This document shows, one piece after another, positions 1 through 6,933 of a stretch of DNA of 10,057 nt. Both the position numbers and the translations under genes were made by a program. The notes beneath the pieces were generated by a model. It saw nothing but the letters and a program-made list of their open reading frames with translations, had not been told where the DNA came from and ran no database searches. Position 1 is the first letter of the stretch, and every line of letters starts with the position of its first letter. The stretch is from Gemmatimonadaceae bacterium (GTDB lineage Bacteria; Gemmatimonadota; Gemmatimonadetes; Gemmatimonadales; Gemmatimonadaceae): NCBI GenBank assembly GCA_014379705.1, contig JACMLI010000756.1, positions 1 to 10,057 of the forward strand, read 5' to 3'.

Positions 1-31
1 CCGGGTGCGGGTTCGATTCCCGCCCTTCGCA
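1..31 (+). tRNA. 3' end of a tRNA, probably tRNA-Leu (truncated by window edge)
   Basis: Bases 7-11 (GCGGG) and 19-23 (CCCGC) form a perfect T stem around the loop TTCGATT at 12-18. Bases 24-30 (CCTTCGC) are the 3' acceptor strand, with discriminator A at 31, so the missing 5' strand should read GCGAAGG. That acceptor and an A discriminator are typical of bacterial tRNA-Leu; Ser tRNAs normally carry G there. Bases 1-6 would be the end of a long variable arm. CCA is not encoded, because TTT follows, so it must be added by the CCA-adding enzyme. The anticodon is outside the window, so the Leu identity is an inference. Confidence 0.85.
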
Positions 32-35
32 TTTG

Positions 36-67
36 GGTCGGGTGGCCGAGTGGTCGGGTAGGCGGGG
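36..67. repeat. Left array of 8-bp repeat units (GGTCGGGT type)
   Basis: Four contiguous 8-bp units lie here. The first and third are exactly GGTCGGGT, the second is GGCCGAGT and the fourth is AGGCGGGG. GGTCGGGT is the reverse complement of the last unit of the array at 124-163, so the two arrays are inverted with respect to each other. The array begins four bases after the tRNA ends. As RNA, the two arrays could pair into a long imperfect hairpin, with G-U pairs tolerated. This could help end tRNA transcription, or it could be a REP-like dispersed repeat. No function is proven. Confidence 0.75.
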
Positions 68-123
68 TGTGAGGGCGCCGTGCATGCGCCCAGCGTTCTC
101 GTCGCCGGGCCGCTCAGCCCTCC

Positions 124-163
124 ATCCGACCACCCGACTACCCGACTACCCGAGTACCCGACC
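124..163. repeat. Right array of 8-bp repeat units (ACCCGACT type)
   Basis: Five contiguous 8-bp units are visible. The first (124-131) is the degenerate ATCCGACC, two are exactly ACCCGACT (132-139 and 140-147), one is ACCCGAGT (148-155) and the last is ACCCGACC (156-163). Together with the inverted array at 36-67 they flank a spacer of about 56 bases. The GAGGGC at 71-76 and GCCCTC at 117-122 inside that spacer extend the potential stem. The array stops three bases before the dapE ATG, so it fills the place where a ribosome binding site would normally lie. Confidence 0.8.
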
Positions 164-166
164 ACA

Positions 167-1162
167 ATGTCTGACGTCGTCGCCCTTGCCGCAGAGCTGC
201 TCGCCATTGAGTCACCCACCGGTGGCGAGGGCAAGGCGGTGGATTTCGTATCGCGATGGCTTGTTGGGCGTGGATGGAACGTGACGGTCCAGGAAGTGAC
301 ACCGGGCCGCGGGAACGTCTGGGCGTCGCGGGCGGGGGGTGGGGTTACGCTCTCCACTCACCTCGACACCGTGCCGCCCTATGTCGGGCCGAAGCTGGTC
401 GGCGACAAGCTCATGGGCCGCGGGTCCTGTGATGCCAAGGGCATTGCCGCGGCGATGATGTGCGCGGCCGACGCGCTGGCGCAGCAGGGCGAGGACCGGG
501 TCGACCTCCTCCTGGTGGTCGGCGAGGAGAAGGGCTCCGACGGCGCCCGGCTCGCCAATCGACTCCCGGCGACGAGCCGCTTTCTGGTCAACGGAGAGCC
601 CACGGAGAACAAGCTCGCCGTCGGATGCAAGGGATCGCTGCGGGTGATGCTCAAGACGCGCGGGCGCGAAGCGCATTCGGCGTACCCGCACCTGGGCACG
701 TCGGCGATCGAGCCGATGCTCGCCCTCCTCCCGACGCTTCGCGAGCTCGAGTGGCCGCGCGACGAGCGACTCGGCGAGACGACGGTCAACATCGGGACGA
801 TCCGCGGTGGCACGGAGGCCAACATCATCCCCGGTTTCTGCGAGAGCGAGTTGATGTTCCGCCTCGTTGGGGACGTGGACGTGGTGAAGGGGAAACTCGA
901 GGCGTGGGTGGGGAAGCGCGCCGAGATCGAGTATGGCTCGCATATCCCGGTCCAGTTCTTCCACACGATCGACGGCTTCGAGACCGCGCCGGTCGCGTAC
1001 ACCTCCGACATCCCGCTGCTCGGGCGCTGGGGCACGCCGCTGCTCTTCGGCCCGGGGTCGATCCACGTCGCGCACACGCCGGACGAATACGTCTCCGTCG
1101 CCGAACTGCGCGACGCCGTGGAGGCCTACCAGCGCATCGTGCGCCAACTGCTCAGCGCATGA
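167..1162 (+). CDS. dapE: Succinyl-diaminopimelate desuccinylase (M20 metallopeptidase family)
   Basis: Predicted to hydrolyse N-succinyl-LL-2,6-diaminopimelate to LL-diaminopimelate and succinate in the cytoplasm, using two zinc ions. The 331-residue protein shows the M20 landmarks in order: HLD at 65-67 (ligand H65, D67), D89 in GRGSCDAKG (bridging ligand), E120-E121 (catalytic base and ligand), E144 in NGEPT, H170 in the dimerisation/lid domain (AHSAYPH), and H303 in HTPDE as the last ligand. M20 members such as ArgE, DapE and LysK are hard to separate by motif. The direct operon link to dapD, which makes the succinylated intermediate, favours DapE. It is somewhat shorter than E. coli DapE (375 residues). 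I chose the ATG at 167 because the alternative upstream GTG at 80 would translate the repeat array. No Shine-Dalgarno sequence precedes it. Confidence 0.85.
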   Translation: MSDVVALAAELLAIESPTGGEGKAVDFVSRWLVGRGWNVTVQEVTPGRGNVWASRAGGGVTLSTHLDTVPPYVGPKLVGDKLMGRGSCDAKGIAAAMMCAADALAQQGEDRVDLLLVVGEEKGSDGARLANRLPATSRFLVNGEPTENKLAVGCKGSLRVMLKTRGREAHSAYPHLGTSAIEPMLALLPTLRELEWPRDERLGETTVNIGTIRGGTEANIIPGFCESELMFRLVGDVDVVKGKLEAWVGKRAEIEYGSHIPVQFFHTIDGFETAPVAYTSDIPLLGRWGTPLLFGPGSIHVAHTPDEYVSVAELRDAVEAYQRIVRQLLSA

Positions 1163-2514
1163 TCGTCATCAAGTTCGGGGGAACGTCGGTCGGCGACGCG
1201 GCGGCGATCGACCGGGCGGCCGCGATCGTGCGCGCGCGGATTCCCCGCCAGCCCATCGTCGTCGTCTCCGCGTTAGGCGGGGCGACCAACGCCCTCATCG
1301 CCATCGGCCGGCAGGCCGCCGAGGGGCAGCTCATCCTGGCCATCCGCGGCGTGGAAACGTTGCGTGACCGGCACCTCCAGGTGAGCGAGCAGCTCCTCGC
1401 CGCCGGCGAGACGCTCGATGACGTGCAGGCCGAGCTTTCCGCGTCGTTCGACGAGCTCGCGCACCTCGCCGAGGCCCTCTCCACGCTGGGCCACGCAACC
1501 CCACGGTCGCGCGACGCGATGGCGGCCATGGGAGAGATGCTCTCGTCGGTGCTCGTGGTCGCCGCGTTCCGCGAGCGGGGCGTCGACGCCGAGCACGTGG
1601 ACGCGACATCGGTGATGATCACGAACGACCAATTCGAAAGGGCCGAGCCAAAGCCGGAGCGCATCGCCGAGGCCTGCCAGCGCATCCTGCGCCCCCTCGT
1701 GGCCCAGGGACGCGTGCCGGTCGTCGGCGGGTATGTCGGCGCCACCGACCACGGCATCGTCACCACGCTCGGACGCGGCGGATCCGACTACAGCGCCTCG
1801 CTCTTCGGCGCCGCGTTGGGTGCTGAGGCGATCGAGATCTGGACCGACGTCGACGGCATGCTCACCGCCGATCCTCGCGTCGTCCCTGGCGCACGCCTGA
1901 TCGATCGCATCCGCTTTGACGAGGCGAGCGAACTCGCGTCGTTCGGCGCGAAGGTGCTGCACCCCAACACCATTTCCCCCGCGGTGCGACTCGGCATCCC
2001 GGTATGGATCTTCAACTCGCGGAACCCCGAGGGGACGGGCACGCAGATCACCTTTGACGCCCCGCGCCGTCCCGTGAGCGCGCTCGCCGGCAAGAGCGGC
2101 GTGACGGTGCTCAAGGTCCGCAGCCCGCGCATGCTCCTGCAGCACGGGTTCCTGCGCGGACTATTCGAGGTCTTCGACCGCCATCGCACGTCCGTTGACG
2201 TCGTGGCGACGTCGGAAATCTCGGTCAGCGTGACGATCGACGATGCCACGCACCTCGACTCCCTCGTCGTCGACCTTTCGCAACTCGGCGACATCTCCGT
2301 CGAGCGCAATCGAGGTATCGTCGCGATCGTGGGCGCGGGGCTCACGGAGTCCGGCATGGCGATGTCACGCGCACTGGCGGCACTCGGCGACCTGCGCATT
2401 CACATGCTCTCGCTCTCCGCGAGCGCGATCAACCTCACGATGATCATCGATGGCGACCAGGTCTCGGCGGCCATGGTGAAGTTGCATGACGAGTTCTTTC
2501 CAACGGTGTCCTGA
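1159..2514 (+). CDS. lysC: Aspartate kinase, monofunctional, with two C-terminal ACT domains
   Basis: Phosphorylates aspartate to 4-aspartyl phosphate, the first committed step towards lysine, diaminopimelate, threonine and methionine. The 451-residue protein begins directly with the kinase signature KFGGTSVG (residues 5-12). It continues with GRGGSDYSAS (206-214), WTDVDG (228-233), ADPR (237-240) and FGAKVLHP (262-269). The tail holds two ACT regulatory modules (about 316-380 and 387-445). VDVVATSEISVSVTID in the first resembles the lysine-binding region of E. coli LysC (449 residues), so lysine feedback inhibition is likely but not shown. No homoserine dehydrogenase domain is fused. Its ATG overlaps the dapE stop in the four-base ATGA and has no clear ribosome binding site, which suggests coupled translation. 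Confidence 0.94.
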   Translation: MIVIKFGGTSVGDAAAIDRAAAIVRARIPRQPIVVVSALGGATNALIAIGRQAAEGQLILAIRGVETLRDRHLQVSEQLLAAGETLDDVQAELSASFDELAHLAEALSTLGHATPRSRDAMAAMGEMLSSVLVVAAFRERGVDAEHVDATSVMITNDQFERAEPKPERIAEACQRILRPLVAQGRVPVVGGYVGATDHGIVTTLGRGGSDYSASLFGAALGAEAIEIWTDVDGMLTADPRVVPGARLIDRIRFDEASELASFGAKVLHPNTISPAVRLGIPVWIFNSRNPEGTGTQITFDAPRRPVSALAGKSGVTVLKVRSPRMLLQHGFLRGLFEVFDRHRTSVDVVATSEISVSVTIDDATHLDSLVVDLSQLGDISVERNRGIVAIVGAGLTESGMAMSRALAALGDLRIHMLSLSASAINLTMIIDGDQVSAAMVKLHDEFFPTVS

Positions 2515-3209
2515 TGCGGCTGCTCATCATTGGTGACGGGCGCATGGGGCGCGCGATCGAGACGATGGCCGGCGACCGCGGGCACGAGGTGGTCGGGATC
2601 CTCGGTGCCGCGGCGAACCGGGACGGGGCAGGGATTCCTGCCTTCCGCGATCGCGCGGACATGGCCATCGAGTTCACCCAGCCGGCGGCGGCAGTCGCCA
2701 ACGTGAAGGCGTGCATCGCCGCGGCCCTGCCGGTGGTGTGTGGCACGACGGGGTGGGGCACGCGGCACCACGAGGTCGAAGAGGAAGTGTGGACCGCCAT
2801 GGGGTCACTGCTCGTCGCCCCGAACTTCTCCCTCGGCGTCGCGCTGTTCACCGCGCTCGCCGAGCAGGCCGGTGCGCTTTTCGCGGCGCATCCGCAGTAT
2901 GAGGTGGCCCTGGTGGAAACGCACCACAGCGCCAAGAAGGACGCGCCCTCGGGCACGGCCATCTCCGTGAAGGAGGCCGCCGAGCGTTCCCTCGGCCGCG
3001 CGATCCCCACGAACAGCGTACGCGTGGGCAGCGTGCCGGGCACGCACACCCTGCTCTTCGATGGGCCCTTCGAGCAGATTGTCCTGAGTCACGAGGCGCG
3101 CGACCGTCGCGTGTTTGCCGATGGCGCGCTGCGCGCCGCGGAGTGGCTGGCCGGTCGACAGGGAGTGTTCTCGATGCGGGATGTGTTAGGCATGGGACGG
3201 CGACCATGA
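2514..3209 (+). CDS. dapB: 4-hydroxy-tetrahydrodipicolinate reductase
   Basis: Reduces the product of DapA to tetrahydrodipicolinate with NAD(P)H, feeding the DapD step. The 231-residue protein starts with the Rossmann motif GDGRMG (7-12). It carries GTTG (77-80) and the family signature around ETHHSAKKDAPSGTA (135-149), in which H137 and K141 match the catalytic His and Lys of the family. It is shorter than E. coli DapB (273 residues), with fewer residues between the Rossmann motif and the GTTG segment, but no core motif is missing. The ATG shares its A with the lysC stop (TGATG). Near the 3' end, Leu225 is encoded by a rare TTA within TTAGGC. Confidence 0.94.
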   Translation: MRLLIIGDGRMGRAIETMAGDRGHEVVGILGAAANRDGAGIPAFRDRADMAIEFTQPAAAVANVKACIAAALPVVCGTTGWGTRHHEVEEEVWTAMGSLLVAPNFSLGVALFTALAEQAGALFAAHPQYEVALVETHHSAKKDAPSGTAISVKEAAERSLGRAIPTNSVRVGSVPGTHTLLFDGPFEQIVLSHEARDRRVFADGALRAAEWLAGRQGVFSMRDVLGMGRRP

Positions 3210-4096
3210 GTCCGCGTCCCCTCACCGGATGCGGCACCGCGCTGGCGACCCCGTTCACCGCCGATGGCGCGATCGATGAGGCCGCGCTGAGCGCTTTCGT
3301 CGACTGGCAGGTGCGTGAGGGCGTGCACTTCGTGGTGCCATGCGGGTCCACGGGCGAAGCGGCAACGCTGTCGCTCGAGGAGCAGAAGCGCGTCATCGCG
3401 ATCACGGTGGAGGTCGTGGCGGGTCGCGTGCCCGTGGTGGCGGGAGCCGGTGCGAACGACACGGCCCGTGCCATCGCCCTCACGAAAGTCGCAAAGGCGC
3501 TCGGGGCCACGCACGCGCTCCACGTATCGCCGATGTACAACAAGCCGCCACAGCGCGGCATCGAGGCGCACTTCCAGGCGATCGCCGGGGCGGTGGACTT
3601 TCCCATTGTCGTGTACAACGTGCCCGGCCGCACGGCGAGCAACATCGAGGCGCGCACCACCCTGCGCCTGGCCACGATCCCCAACATCGTGGCGGTGAAG
3701 GAAGCCTCCGGGAACATCGGCCAGATCGCCGAGATCATCCGCGAGCGCCCCTCCGACTTCACGGTGCTGTCGGGCGACGATTCCCTCACGCTGCCGGTGA
3801 TGGCTTTCGGCGGGGAAGGGGTGATTTCGGTGGCGAGCAATGCGACGCCGGCGGGAATGGCGCGCCTCGTCGAGGCGTGTGCGTGCGGCGATTTCGCCGC
3901 GGCGCGCACGTTGCACCGCCAACTGACGCCGTGGATGACGGCGGCCTTCGTCGAATCGAATCCCATTCCCCTCAAGGCGGCGCTCGCGATGCTCGGGAAG
4001 ATGCAGGACGTGGTGCGACTGCCGCTGGTTCCCCTCGCCCCCGCGCATCATGGCGTTGTGAGGCAGGCCCTCGTCCAGGCCGGAGTGTTGTCCTGA
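3206..4096 (+). CDS. dapA: 4-hydroxy-tetrahydrodipicolinate synthase
   Basis: Condenses pyruvate with aspartate semialdehyde, the branch point into the diaminopimelate pathway. It is a 296-residue TIM barrel, close to the usual 290-300. Visible motifs are CGSTGEA (46-52), SPMYNKP (108-114) with Y111 of the proton relay, YNVPGRT (137-143) with Y137, and the Schiff-base lysine K165 in VKEASGN. The family usually has GTTGE where this protein has GSTGE, so Ser48 stands at the proton-relay Thr position. GSTGE is also seen in relatives such as N-acetylneuraminate lyase, but the flanking dapB and dapD support DapA. I chose the ATG at 3206, which overlaps the dapB stop by four bases; the upstream in-frame start at 3143 would overlap dapB deeply. 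Confidence 0.92.
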   Translation: MSPRPLTGCGTALATPFTADGAIDEAALSAFVDWQVREGVHFVVPCGSTGEAATLSLEEQKRVIAITVEVVAGRVPVVAGAGANDTARAIALTKVAKALGATHALHVSPMYNKPPQRGIEAHFQAIAGAVDFPIVVYNVPGRTASNIEARTTLRLATIPNIVAVKEASGNIGQIAEIIRERPSDFTVLSGDDSLTLPVMAFGGEGVISVASNATPAGMARLVEACACGDFAAARTLHRQLTPWMTAAFVESNPIPLKAALAMLGKMQDVVRLPLVPLAPAHHGVVRQALVQAGVLS

Positions 4097-4950
4097 TGGG
4101 CGGCGATGCGGTGGCCTCGCTCGCGGCCCAGGTGGCTGAACTCGCGGCCTATCCGCCGGGTGCGTCCCTCCCCCCGGACGCCGAGATCGTCGTGGCGCAG
4201 CTCATCGACAAGCTGGAGCACGGGGACCTGCGCGCGGCCGAGCAGGACCACGCCGGTCGATGGCAGGCGGTGCCGTGGGTCAAGCAGGGGATCCTGCTCG
4301 CGTTCCGCGTCGGTCGCATCGTGCGGATGGGCGAGGAGGGGCTCATCCCGTTCTTCGACAAGCACACGGTGCCGGTGCGGCGGTTCACGTTAGGCGACGG
4401 TGTGCGCATCGTGCCCGGTGGGTCCTCCGTGCGCATGGGGGCGTACCTCGCGCCGGGTGTCGTGTGCATGCCCCCGATGTTCGTGAACATCGGCGCGTGG
4501 GTGGGCCCGGGGACGATGATCGATTCGCATGCCCTCGTCGGCTCCTGCGCGCAGATCGGCGCGCGCGTGCACCTGAGTGCCGCCGCCCAGATCGGCGGGG
4601 TGCTCGAGCCGATCAACGCGTCCCCCGTCGTGATCGAGGATGAGGTGGTCGTCGGTGGCAATTGCGGCGTCTACGAGGGCACGGTGGTGCGGCGGCAGGC
4701 GGTGCTTGGTGCCGGCGTGGTCCTCACGCGTGGCACGCCCGTGTACGACCTGGTGAAGGAGACCGTGTACCGGGGCACGGCCGACACGCCCCTCGAGGTG
4801 CCCGCTGGCGCCGTCGTGGTGCCGGGATCGCGACGCGTCATGAACGGGTGGGGCGCAGACCAGGGTGTCGCGATCCAGACGCCGGTCATCGTGAAGTACC
4901 GCGACGGCAAGACCGACCTCGCCACGGCCCTCGAGGGCTGGCTGCGTTAG
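4096..4950 (+). CDS. dapD: 2,3,4,5-tetrahydropyridine-2,6-dicarboxylate N-succinyltransferase
   Basis: Transfers succinyl from succinyl-CoA to tetrahydrodipicolinate, which commits this organism to the succinylase branch. The protein has 284 residues (E. coli DapD has 274). An alpha-helical N-terminal part is followed from about residue 98 by a left-handed beta-helix built from hexapeptide repeats. Strong family landmarks are RIVPGGSSVRMGAYLAPGV (104-122), the VNIGA turn (130-134), GTMIDS (139-144), VGSCAQIG (148-155) and IGGVLEPINA (166-175). The ATG shares its A with the dapA stop (TGATG), and a GGAG at 4082-4085 could act as a weak ribosome binding site. The stop codon TAG lies inside a TTAGGC hexamer, and Leu99 uses the rare TTA in the same hexamer. 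Confidence 0.94.
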   Translation: MGGDAVASLAAQVAELAAYPPGASLPPDAEIVVAQLIDKLEHGDLRAAEQDHAGRWQAVPWVKQGILLAFRVGRIVRMGEEGLIPFFDKHTVPVRRFTLGDGVRIVPGGSSVRMGAYLAPGVVCMPPMFVNIGAWVGPGTMIDSHALVGSCAQIGARVHLSAAAQIGGVLEPINASPVVIEDEVVVGGNCGVYEGTVVRRQAVLGAGVVLTRGTPVYDLVKETVYRGTADTPLEVPAGAVVVPGSRRVMNGWGADQGVAIQTPVIVKYRDGKTDLATALEGWLR

Positions 4951-4952
4951 GC

Positions 4953-6230
4953 ATGGCCGCCGCGACGCTCCGCGTGGCGGGGGTGCTCCAGGTCCCCGGC
5001 GACAAGTCCATCTCCCATCGGTCCCTCATGTTCGGGGCCCTGGCGACGGGGCGGTCGCGCGTGCGGGGCCTCCTGCAGTCGGCGGACGTGATCGCCACCG
5101 CGGACTCGTTGCGGGCCATGGGATGGACGATCCCGCCGCTCGCCAGCGAGATGGTCATCGACGGTTGCGGGATGCGTCCGCGGGACGGCGGTGCGGACGC
5201 GGCGCTCCCCTGCGCGAACTCGGGGACGACGGCACGCCTCATGTCGGGGATCGCGTCGGCGCAGCGCGTGTCGTCGGTGCTCGACGGCGACGCCTCCCTC
5301 CGCACGCGCCCGATGCGCCGCGTGAGCGAGCCCCTCGAGGCGATGGGCGCTCGCTTTGAATGGTTAGGCACGGAGGGACGCGTCCCGATGCGCATCACCG
5401 GCGGCGCGCTGCGGTCGATCGACTGGACCCTCGGCGTCGCCAGCGCGCAGGTGAAGAGCGCGATCCTTCTCGCCGGGCTGTGTTCCGGCACCCCCGTGCG
5501 CGTGACGGAGCCGCTCGAGACGCGCGACCACACCGAGCGCTTCCTGCGCGCTGCGGGTGCCTCGATCCACGTGCAGGGGCGCGCCGTGACGCTGGGGGCC
5601 ACCGAACGACTCAATCCTGTCGACGTGGAGGTCCCGGGGGACCCGTCGTCGGCGGCGTTCTTCGCGGCGCTGGCCGCGGGAGCAGGGGAGGGATCGCTGG
5701 TGCTGCAGGGCGTCCTGCTCAATCCTCGGCGAACGGGATTCCTGCGCGTCCTCGAGCGCATGGGCGCGGTGGTCCACGTCGAGAGCGCGCGCGAGTCCGC
5801 GGGAGAACCCGTGGGTGACCTCGTCGTGCGTGGCTCGAGCCTGCGCGGGACGTCCATCGAACCCGACGAAGTACCGTCGCTCATCGATGAGGTCCCCGTG
5901 CTCGCCGTCCTCGCCGCCCTTGCCGAGGGAGAGACCACGGTGGCGGGAGCCGAGGAACTGCGCGTGAAGGAGAGCGATCGCATCGCCACGGTAGTGTCGA
6001 ACCTCCGCGCGTGCGGCGTCGATGCGGAGGAGCGCCCGGATGGACTGGTGGTCCGAGGGCCGTCGCGCGTCCAGGACGCATCGATCGTCACGCACGGCGA
6101 CCACCGCATTGCAATGGCTTTCGGCATCCTTGGCGCATTGACGGGGCGCGACCTCCGCATCGATGATCCGGCGTGCGTGAACGTCTCGTTTCCCTCCTTC
6201 TGGCCTGACCTTGCCCGAGTCACTCGCTAA
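4953..6230 (+). CDS. aroA: 3-phosphoshikimate 1-carboxyvinyltransferase (EPSP synthase)
   Basis: Transfers the enolpyruvyl group of PEP to shikimate 3-phosphate, the sixth step of the shikimate pathway. The 425-residue length is normal. Motifs in order are PGDKSISHRS (15-24), NSGTTARLM (89-97), RDHTE (191-195), VPGDPSSAAFF (228-238), the catalytic-aspartate segment IDEVPVLA (311-318), ELRVKESDRI (335-344) and HGDHRIAMA (381-389). The NSGTT segment with RLM, where class I enzymes have NAGTAMRP, resembles the Bacillus-like class II. Some class II enzymes tolerate glyphosate, but the sequence alone does not establish that here. The gene starts two bases after dapD and is probably co-transcribed with the diaminopimelate genes although its pathway differs. 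Confidence 0.94.
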   Translation: MAAATLRVAGVLQVPGDKSISHRSLMFGALATGRSRVRGLLQSADVIATADSLRAMGWTIPPLASEMVIDGCGMRPRDGGADAALPCANSGTTARLMSGIASAQRVSSVLDGDASLRTRPMRRVSEPLEAMGARFEWLGTEGRVPMRITGGALRSIDWTLGVASAQVKSAILLAGLCSGTPVRVTEPLETRDHTERFLRAAGASIHVQGRAVTLGATERLNPVDVEVPGDPSSAAFFAALAAGAGEGSLVLQGVLLNPRRTGFLRVLERMGAVVHVESARESAGEPVGDLVVRGSSLRGTSIEPDEVPSLIDEVPVLAVLAALAEGETTVAGAEELRVKESDRIATVVSNLRACGVDAEERPDGLVVRGPSRVQDASIVTHGDHRIAMAFGILGALTGRDLRIDDPACVNVSFPSFWPDLARVTR

Positions 6231-6933
6231 GGGCTGGCGTCGGGGGCACGTCGTCGTGGCGATCGACGGGCCGGCGGCCTCGGGAAAGTCCTCCACCGCG
6301 CAGTGGGTGGCGGGGCAGCTCGGCTTTCGGCACGTGGACTCTGGCGCCCTGTATCGCGCCGCCACGGGCGCCGCGATTCGCACGGGCGTGCCCTCGGCGG
6401 AGTGGACCCCGGATTTCGTGCTCGAGCAGGCGCAACGCGTCGCGCTCGAGCCACGTCAGACGTCATTCGCCCCGCGCATCGACGGCGCGGACGTGACCGA
6501 GGAGATCCGCGGGCCTGCCGTTACGGGCTGCGTGGCGTTGGTGGCGCAGATGCCGATGATCCGTTCGTGGGTCAACGCTCGCGTGCGCGACGTGGCCACG
6601 CACTTCGATGTGGTGGTGGACGGACGAGACATGGGCACCGCCGTTTTCCCCGATGCGGACCTCAAGGTCTTTCTCGTGGCCGATCCCTGGGAACGCGCCC
6701 GACGCCGCCTCGTGCAGCGCCTCGGGCGGCGCCCGACGGACGACGAGATCGCCGACGAGACCGAACTGCTCGTCAGGCGGGATGCCGCCGATGCCACCCA
6801 GACCGTGCAGGCGCGTGACGCCATCCTGGTTGACACCACGGCCCTGACCCAGACCGAGCAGGTCGACCGCATCGTCGCGCTGGCGCGTGCCGCCCTCCGG
6901 ACCCTCCGGGAAGGCGTCGACGGCGGGTCGTGA
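6211..6933 (+). CDS. cmk: Cytidylate kinase
   Basis: Phosphorylates CMP and dCMP with ATP in pyrimidine nucleotide metabolism. The protein has 240 residues (family about 220-230). It has a P-loop GPAASGKS (20-27), the nucleotide-binding VDSGALYRA (42-50), and DGRDMGTAVFPDAD (137-150), which is highly characteristic. An Arg-rich lid (ERARRRLVQR, 161-170) follows. The start is uncertain. The TTG at 6211 overlaps aroA by 20 bases and gives an N-terminal extension of about 16 residues. A GTG at 6256 begins just before the AIDGP strand but would remove most of the first beta strand; I prefer TTG. Linkage aroA-cmk is common in bacteria, usually followed directly by rpsA. Here 2.6 kb separate cmk from rpsA. 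Confidence 0.92.
   Translation: MPESLAKGWRRGHVVVAIDGPAASGKSSTAQWVAGQLGFRHVDSGALYRAATGAAIRTGVPSAEWTPDFVLEQAQRVALEPRQTSFAPRIDGADVTEEIRGPAVTGCVALVAQMPMIRSWVNARVRDVATHFDVVVDGRDMGTAVFPDADLKVFLVADPWERARRRLVQRLGRRPTDDEIADETELLVRRDAADATQTVQARDAILVDTTALTQTEQVDRIVALARAALRTLREGVDGGS

Noticed and set aside
36..163. CRISPR-like array
   Set aside because: Units are 8 bases long, directly adjacent, without unique spacers, and inverted between the two halves; no cas gene is present.
80..166. N-terminal extension of dapE from the upstream GTG
   Set aside because: It would translate the 8-bp repeat array into a Pro/Thr-rich low-complexity stretch. M20 enzymes normally start close to the residue encoded at 167.
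460..1158. Long open frame upstream of and in frame with lysC
   Set aside because: It is an Arg/Gly-rich shadow of dapE in another frame. The kinase motif begins four residues after the ATG at 1159.
4886..6223. 445-codon open frame on the minus strand opposite aroA
   Set aside because: It is Ser/Arg-rich with no recognisable motif and lies entirely opposite a clear aroA. High GC creates such antisense frames.
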